A DNA stretch of 64,000 bases from Glossina fuscipes (Eukaryota > Arthropoda > Insecta > Diptera > Glossinidae), in NCBI RefSeq assembly GCF_014805625.2, contig NW_023998485.1:1318168-1382167 (forward strand), in the 5' to 3' direction. Below are positions 56,669-64,000 of the stretch, piece after piece. Numbering within the stretch: the stretch's first letter is position 1; each line of letters begins with the position of its first letter. The position numbers were made by a program, and so were the translations under genes. The notes beneath the pieces are model-generated. The model was not told the origin of the DNA. It ran no database searches and worked only from the letters and a program-made list of their open reading frames with translations.

Positions 56669-56911
56669 ATGAGGGGTGCATTCATTTTGTCACAACGCTT
56701 GCAAGGCTCAGAGATCCCACAGAGTACATATAGTCTTGATCAGCACGAAATTCTGACTCGATTGAAGCACGCCTGCGTAATGTCTATTGTAAACATTCTC
56801 CTGGCCGCAAATATGAAGCTGCCGGCTTCAAATTTGGCACAAACATTACAAGTTATTGAACGGCGATTGATGTTGCAAATAAGCCTAATAGGTAGAAATA
56901 TTCGTCTTTAA
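56669..56911 (+). pseudogene. Unidentified coding exon or relic, 80 codons
   Basis: GAFILSQRLQGSEIPQSTYS, LDQHEILTRLKHACVMSIVN, ILLAANMKLPASNLAQTLQV, IERRLMLQISLIGRNIRL and a stop. Helical and well composed, with no internal defect. No upstream exon or family recognised. Confidence 0.35.
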
Positions 56912-58434
56912 CGCCACGTAAACTGAGAATACTTCCCTTCCAGAAAAAAACATTTTGTTTTTGCTCATTACTCATAACAAGAATTCCGGGCAGGGTAGAT
57001 GGCTTTTAGCAGGTTTAAATCACGCACAATAGTTTTTTGTGCTTTCACATCTAATAGTAAGAAATTCCACAAAATAATTATTTAAAGAATTTAAAGAAAT
57101 TTGCATTGGTGTCGTCACAGTTTACAATTAGAGCGTAGCTAACACTAAAATTTTCATTATAATTGTACACGTTTCTATGCCGTACAATCTCAAGTTTCAA
57201 ATCCAAGAGAACATAAATTAGCGAATAATAGTGGATATGATTAAAGATATAAACGCCTGCAAATTCGAAAAACTTTTGGTTTTTTTTAAAACGAAAATTG
57301 AATTAAAACATGGGAGAAACTCACATTCGGTTGCGATGGAATCTTTTATATCCATCACCGTTATTCTTCAGAAATCAAAGAAGTAGAAACTAAATTTTCC
57401 TGCTCGATAACATGCAGAGGGCGCGGCTCAGTATTAAAATAGAAATAAAACTTGGCACGCTATATTATTAAGTACGGGAGATCAATTTATTCCATTTTTG
57501 TACCGATGTTACAGCATCCCCCGTAGAATATGCGTTCAAATGAAAAAGTTTACATTTCAGCTATAATGACAAATATACTGTCAGCTACGTGTAGACTGTG
57601 AACCGTGACTGTATCAATGCAAAATTTTTATTTCTTTCAAGTAGTTATTTTATGGGGAAAGTGCTCTATTTTCTTAACCCTTACCCTGTGGTACCGATTA
57701 GTTATATCTTCATAGACGACTTGTCGTTTATCGCTATCTGTGCAACTATGTTGATGCTCCTCATCTGTGTGTTTCTTCAATGTATCCAACACATTTAGGA
57801 AAGAATATTAACCTCAATGATAACTGAACGAGTAACCAAGCAAATATTTTTGTTTAATCTTGAAACAAAGAGGTTTGGGTGGTATATGCAGTTTTGATTA
57901 ATTGTTAGTAATTCAATTTATATCTTACACCGAAGTTGTATTGCTTTTTGCTTTTATATACTACAATAATTCTTAACAAAAATAAGATGAGAGCTTAAAG
58001 TGTTGCCCAAAATTAAACTCATAACTTGTTAAATATTTGGAGAGAAATCATATTTGCTCCCAGCGAAGCGAAGTCATAAATGAAACGAACCGATTTATGG
58101 CACGAAAATTTACCCTTTGATACGATTTCATGCTTTTTTTTGCTTGATCTAAATGGAAGTCCATAACAACTTCTATTATATCAATAGCATGTCTCCAACC
58201 TATGCTTTTAACAATTAATTGTGCCAACGAAAAAACTGTGCTATTGAAAATAATAGGTAGTGTCTTTCATAGACGGTATCAACTACAAACCTACAGCGTG
58301 TGCTTTTTGGATAAAAAGACAGACTATCATCATTGTTAATTTGATTTCGCTTTTCATGCAAAAGCTTTTCCATGCTTTATGTTCTTTTAATAAACTTAAT
58401 ATAATCCAGTGTTAACATATACATGTCTTTTCTA
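56912..58434. other. No gene seen
   Basis: AT-rich spacer. Confidence 0.4.
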
Positions 58435-58970
58435 CTATTTCTTATATCTTTTTAATTCTTTCGAATTTCGAACCGCTCTCCTTTGTGTTGCCGCGTCGGA
58501 ATTGGATATAAAGGTTCTTCCATCTGGTCCAATCGTTTCTTCTGTTTCCACCTTTTGATTTTCTTTTCTATCTATATCTGCATTCTCCAGTTTTGAAGCC
58601 CTAATGGAGTTTTCGACGGCATTTACATTGGCCGTCAAATTGCTACTATAATCGGTATTAGTTTTCGCAATTTTCTCATTATCCCTTTCCAGTTCCATAA
58701 TAGTGCTTTTATTAGCAACCGTTTCATCCTCAACAGCATTTTCTTCTCTGGCCGACCTTATTGCATAGCAATAATAATTTATACCGCTCAGAAATAGTCC
58801 AATTTGAAAGGAACTTATCGCAGTTTCCGGGGACCACTTTAATTAAAAGACATGTAAATAAGAAAAAGTATAACTACTTTAATATTGCTTACCATGGAAA
58901 GTCCTGCGACTTCATGTCCACCCAGTAGTGCAACCAAAAGAATTCCTACTTGAACTTGATAGTTTACCAT
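58435..58970 (-). CDS. Two-exon gene, 159-aa probable membrane/secreted protein
   Basis: Exon 1 (58970-58893) gives MVNYQVQVGILLVALLGGHE then VAGLSM, and ends at a GTAAGC donor. The 56-bp intron (58892-58837) ends TTTAATTAAAG. Exon 2 (58836-58435) continues in phase 0 with WSPETAISSFQIGLFLSGIN and YYCYAI, a second hydrophobic segment. A long charged, Asn/Glu-rich helical region follows (ENAVEDETVANKSTIMELER, VNAVENSIRASKLENADIDR), ending ELKRYKK. The first segment could be a signal peptide or a first membrane helix. Open throughout, clean splice sites. Family not recognised. Confidence 0.6.
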
Positions 58971-59359
58971 GGCTTTGAATCTTTTCGTTGTAAAAAGATA
59001 TGTGTAACAAACTGAAAGGTGAAATTCGTTTCCACTTTTATAGTCTAGTGGTCAAAGCACTGCCTTAATAACCATTTCTAATAATGAATACCAAGGATGT
59101 GTATTTGATGGAAAAATTACAATTATCACGTTTTAATGATATTACAAATTTAAGATTTCATGGATCCATGCGTGGAAATTGTCTACCTTCGGTTAAATAG
59201 CACGTTGTCGTTGTTTTTTGAATTTTTTATAATTGCTTCGTTCTATAGCTTCTGTAGATAAGCGAAGCTAAAGTGAAAAATAGAGTAAATCAAAAAGTAC
59301 AGAAAGATTTTAATAAGACAAGAACTAAAGTCGACTTAGGACAGTTTTGGTTACGTTTC
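58971..59359. other. No gene seen
   Basis: Spacer between the two-exon gene and the LINE tail. Confidence 0.4.
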
Positions 59360-62300
59360 AATTTTTTTATTATTATTATTATAATTTTAGACTAATGAAA
59401 TGAATTCTTAGACTAAAAAAAAAATTCATTGAGCACTAGCAGCACAGGCTATCGGCTCTAAATAAATGTACATTAGATAATGAGCTTAGTAGTATTAATA
59501 AAGTAATATATACAATTTATATTCGGTTCTGAAGCTGATTTAGAATGTCCAAAGGGTTAGTCGCTCCAAATGCAATGGACCTTGGGTAGAAGCCAAGGAA
59601 AACTTAAGGCAGTCGCACAGAATGTGCTTTATAGTAAGAGTTTGTCCACAACTGCAGATTGGGGAAGAAGATTTCTTTAGGATCCATTGGTGAGTTGCAA
59701 TTGTATGACCAAGGCGAATTCTCGAGAATGTTTGGATCTTGGTTTTCTCAACATTTGTTGGATATAGAGGTGGAGTTAATTGAGGGTTAATGCAAGAGTA
59801 GTGTTGATGATGGTATTTTAAATTTCCTTCTGCAATTTTCTCTTTAACTTTTCTTCCAATGTATCTTTGAAGATCCAACTTTTCCATGACATCATCCATA
59901 ATTAGAGGAGCGGAAGCAGCATACTTTGCCGCTCGATCAGCCTGCTCATTTCCCAGTAAGCCGATGTGACTTGGTACCCATAACATTTTAATTTTTCCGT
60001 CGGGTGTAGTAATTATATTCCTTAATTTGTTGATGGTGCTCCATCTCGAAGTCGAAGGATTCCGAACAGCTTGTAATACAGACAAACTGTCGGTAACAAT
60101 AACGGTTTTGAGTTTGTTTTTATGGGCAAGGTTGGCAGCGTGAAGGATAGCTCTGGCTTCGGTTGTGAAAGTTGAAGTACTTTCGTGAAATATGTGGTTG
60201 AGAAGAACCCGTCCTGTAGCATCTACCACCGCACAAGCAGGAGGCAGACCAGTAGATTTTGAGCCGTCTGTATACAAAAGATTCCAACCAGTACTGTCCA
60301 ATACTTGGGTTTTTTCAGCTATTAGATTCCTGAAGACGTAATTTGGAGTATCTTCTTTCTTGTGCATAGACAGCGAGATGTCAAGAGAGCAGTCTTCCAA
60401 AATCCATGGAGGTTTAACACCAAAAGAGTGGAAAATTTTTAAGGGAATTTTTAATTCCTTTGCGACGTACAAACAATGGTCAATTGCAGATGGTGACTTT
60501 GGAATTTTCTTCGCAATAATAATCTTTCTTACGTCATCACCGAGAATAGATCTGTTTGAAGTAAGAAGCTTGGGGACTATTTTAGCTTTTAACTCATACA
60601 GTCTATTTTCCAAAGTTGGGAGACCAGTTTCAATTATAATATTATTTATGGGCGTCGTCCAGAAAGCGTAACAACTTGCTCTGACGGCTTGGTGATAGAC
60701 CGGTCTAAGGACGTTGATATTAGATTTGCAGCTATTGCCATAAATTATCAAAGCATAGTCAATCTTGCTTAACAACTCATTTTGGTAAGATAAGCAATAG
60801 TGTTAATATGCGTATGGCTTCTTGAAGCAACGTACTGTATGAAATTCACCCTTGTTAAAATAGAATTTTTTAACCGAAGACAGTGTGCTTTCCAACGATG
60901 TTTGTTGGAAAAAGTGAGCCCGAGAATATGCAGCGTCTGCACATTTAGTACTGGTAATCCATTAATATGCATCAGTAGATTTCCTGCATCGCAAATCTGC
61001 TTTCGATAAATGTGCATTTTTTTAAATTTTTGTACGAAAATTTTAGCTCCTGACGAGTTTGCCCATGCGGAGATCTCTCGTCCAATAGATTCGAGGATGT
61101 TGATTGCTTTCGTGTTGTCGTTTTCTTTTGTAAAAATGTAACATCGTCCGCGTAGAGACAATGTTCCACTCTTGGTACACGGCAAAGAATTGTGCTAATT
61201 TCGTTGAAGGCGATCTGAAAAAGCATGACAGAGAGAGGAGATCCTTGCGGAATGCCATTCATTAGCGGAAAGGAATCAGAAAGATGATTGTTGATTCTAA
61301 CTTTGAATCGCCGATGCGATGAATGATTTGATGTAGTTGAAGAATTTCTGTCCAACATTCCATGATTTCAAGGATCTTAAAATAACATGAAAACCAACTC
61401 TGTCAAATATTTTTTCGAAATCAATTGAGAGAACTGTTACGTGATTTCGTTCGGAAATTGCTTTGCTTGTGAAATAATCAATATGTAACAGAGCGTCGAT
61501 GCACCCTCTACCCCGCTTGAAACCAACTTGTTGCTTTGTTATCAGGTTCTTGGACTCAAGAAACCAAGACAATCTAGATGCCATAATCTTCTCCAATACC
61601 TTTGAGAGGCAAGATAAAAGAGAGATAGCGCGATAATCCGATGCGATGGAGACATTTTTAGACTTTGGAATTGGAACAGCTGCTGCCAGTTTCCACATGT
61701 AGGCTATATAGCCAGTCAAAAATATCGTATTATATAGGTCCAGCAATTTCTTTTTACTTGAATTAGACAGCGCACTGATCATTTGGTAAGAGATGTGGTC
61801 TAGACCAGGTGTCTTCCCCTTCGATTTGGACGGACAACTTTCAAGTTCTAAGGTATATATGTAATTTTCCAGGAAGGTGGCACTTCTGTCAATACAATTT
61901 GAAAGAGTAATTGGAGTCCTTTTATTTTCCATGACAGCACTGGAAAAGTTGCTGTCAGAGGACTACTCGCACCACATTTGTCCAAAGTAATTAGAAATAT
62001 CATGTGCGTCAGTTAAAGTTCCATTGGGAGTGCAGATGGCAGAAATTTCGTTAAGGTTTGAAGTCCCATTGAGTCTGTTGATTTGGTTCCAGAAAACTTT
62101 CATTGATGTATTTCTGTGAATTCCTCTCGAAAAAAGTTCGAAACTAAGTGCCTTTGATTTTCGTAATTCCTTCTTGAATAGAGCATTGGCTTTTTTGTAT
62201 AATAACAAGTGATCATGATCAGGACATCTCTTAAAGCGGTGCCATAGATCCATTTTATTTTTCCTCAAAGACGAAAACGTGTTGTTCCACCAAGGAACCA

Positions 62301-64000
62301 TAGCTCGTTTAAAAGAGCTGTTGGATTGAGGAATAGAAAGATGACCACCCGCGCGAATCACGTTAGTTATAATAGCAGCATCATGGTTGCAGTTCTCGTT
62401 AAATGGCTTTGAGTTGAGGAATGACTCGGCCTGTTTGGAGTAATTAATCCAATCCCCTTTATATAGAAGGAATTTGGCCTGTTTTGCTGGAGTAGCAGAG
62501 GACATTGAAAGTTTAACATCGATCATGATTGGAAAGTGATCACTATTATGTAGATCATCAGAAATAGACCAGGATACCAAAGGAAGAAGTCAGGGAGAGC
62601 AACATGTTAAATCAATATGTGAAAAAGTGTGATGAGTTGAAAAGTACGTTGGTTTTCCATCATTTAAAATGCAGAGATTGCTTTGATGGTATTCCCGCTG
62701 TTAAAGTCACCGCATATAATTAATGGGGAGGAAAGAAGGGAGAATAAATTGTAGAGCTTTTGCTGAGAAACCGATTGCAAAGGTGGAATATAGAGCAGAA
62801 GCACTGTAAATGTTATGTTTAACATTATTTGTATAGCTACGGCTTGTATATTAGAGGTTAAATTTATGCGTTTGTGAAGTATACTTGATTTTATAAAAAC
62901 ATTAACTCCTTGTTTGAAATATAAATTTTGATCAGCATTGGCGAAATATCCAGTAAATGATTTGGGTGGAATAGGATTAAAAGAGGTTCTACAATGGGTT
63001 TCTTGAAGCGATATAAAGGTTGGACTGAAATCACTTACGAGTGTACGGAGTTCAACAAAATTATTAAGAAGTCCCTTAATGTTCCATTGTAGAATTTTAA
63101 AAACTTTATTTAATTGTAGTGACATGTAGTCGAAATTAGGTTAAGTTGACATGTCAGCGTCTCCGTCGGAAATGTCACTATAAGAATTTTGCGTGAATAA
63201 TTTGTTCTTACCAGCAAAATAATCTGTACTTAGGTGTTTGGGTAAATTTTAAGTGCAACGAGTGGGCACACGTGAATGATTTGAAATTCAAGGTTGATTG
63301 AGGGATGGAAGATTAGATTCATTATAGCTTGTAATTTGTTGAGTAGAGTTGAGAACTGGTGATTCGGGGGGATTTAGTTTATTAGATTTTGGCATATGTG
63401 TTGTTGTTTTAATTTTTTCCATATTTGCTGCTGTTTTGATTTTTTCAATATTATCTTTGGCCGGCAATGGAACTGATCTGGCAATGTAATTTTTGATTGA
63501 CGGTAGAACAATTTTTCATTGGAAGGAGTTGGAATTAAAGGCTTATAAGGTACGTTTTGCGAGGCGACAACAGCGTAGGTATTGCTTTTGCTAATTCTTT
63601 GGGTTCCAGATGGATTAATTTCCCGGTATTTGCGTCGCGCTTTACATATGCTAGAGTAATTTCCTGTTTTGATTTTTAGTATTTCACGCATCTGTAAAAA
63701 ACGTGGGCATTGTTTGTCTAACGCTGAGTGTTGATCATTGCAATTTATGCAGAAACTACCGGTACAGCTTTCAGCATGTGGAGGATGACCACAGTTAGCA
63801 CAAGATGCAACACTAGTGCATCTTTTTGCCGTATTACCCAGGCGTTGGCAATTTTTACACCTCACAGGATTTGGGATGTATAGTTCTACTTTACATTTAT
63901 ACCACGCCACATCAACTGTTCGCGGTAATCGATAGCGATCAAAAGTTAAAATAATCCTTCCTGAAGGAGAGCGGGTTTTTCCATCGTCACTTAACTTGGT
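59360..64000 (-). mobile_element. I-clade LINE, second copy, runs off the window
   Basis: Same family as 8480-13628 in opposite orientation, with a TAA-repeat 3' tail at about 59366-59385. Its 5' end lies beyond 64000. ORF1 (63910-63130) carries the zinc knuckles CKNCQRLGNTAKRC and CANCGHPPH. Each copy has its own deletions: this one keeps GDFN of the endonuclease and the segment after the RT that the first copy lacks. Confidence 0.9.
59540..63125 (-). pseudogene. ORF2 of the second I-clade LINE
   Basis: Starts at ATG 63125 (ILQWNIKGLLNNFVELRTLV, endonuclease), keeps LIICGDFNSG, then a gap and frameshift to NSDHFPIM (62580 on). RT blocks are KGKTPGLDHISYQM, DYRAISLLSCLSK, SIDFEKIFDRV (usually FEKAFDRV) and LYADDV at about 61140. 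A stop or shift near 60775 precedes a single long frame of 411 codons. It holds the connector and RNase H (YTDGSKS, TFTTEARA, VTDSLSVLQA, GNEQADRA) and the CSCGQTLTIKHILCDC knuckle. Its end is altered by a frameshift (LASTQGPLH). Inactive. Confidence 0.88.

Overview
The window is nuclear DNA of a fly (Diptera). It is AT-rich and full of transposon and gene remnants. Evidence for a fly: three intact genes with short introns of 53-62 bp that match fly orthologues (ND-B22/NDUFB9, DDA1, DPM1); insect-typical ZAD and MADF relics; an I-clade LINE with TAA-repeat tails; a mellifera-type mariner; and a nuclear copy of mitochondrial DNA in the fly order 16S - tRNA-Val - 12S - A+T region. Species cannot be fixed from sequence alone.

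Layout. 0-7.4 kb: relics of a ZAD protein, a Ufm1 protease, EIF1AD and a LINE ORF1, plus a mariner (2554-3803) and a TIR element (6608-7359). 7.5-14.3 kb: a decayed Armitage/MOV10-type RNA helicase gene on the minus strand, split by a 5.15 kb I-clade LINE on the plus strand with a 13-bp target duplication. 14.8-30 kb: unidentified multi-exon relics, a 69-bp minisatellite, MADF and transposase-like remains and a gypsy-type integrase fragment. 30-41 kb: tandem 41-bp arrays, a ZGPAT-like relic, the intact genes ND-B22, DDA1 and DPM1, a broken V-ATPase subunit G copy and a possible small secreted-peptide gene. 41-51 kb: dispersed repeats, a 400-base assembly gap, the mitochondrial insertion, and two small secreted-peptide genes of the same design (46.2 kb and 50.9 kb). 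51-57 kb: two decayed LINEs of a different clade, one interrupted inside its reverse transcriptase active site by an 832-bp element. 58.4-59.0 kb: a two-exon gene for a 159-residue protein. 59.4-64 kb: a second, antisense copy of the I-clade LINE running off the window.

Functional picture. Intact genes cover respiration (complex I), ubiquitin ligase function (DDB1-CUL4) and ER glycosylation (Dol-P-Man synthesis). They are not an operon or a pathway. Most relics keep introns, so they look like decayed DNA-level gene copies, not retrocopies. That pattern fits heterochromatin, or a Y or B chromosome, but this is inference. Single-base indels could in part be assembly errors; substitutions such as the lost catalytic Cys of the Ufm1 protease cannot be explained by indel errors.
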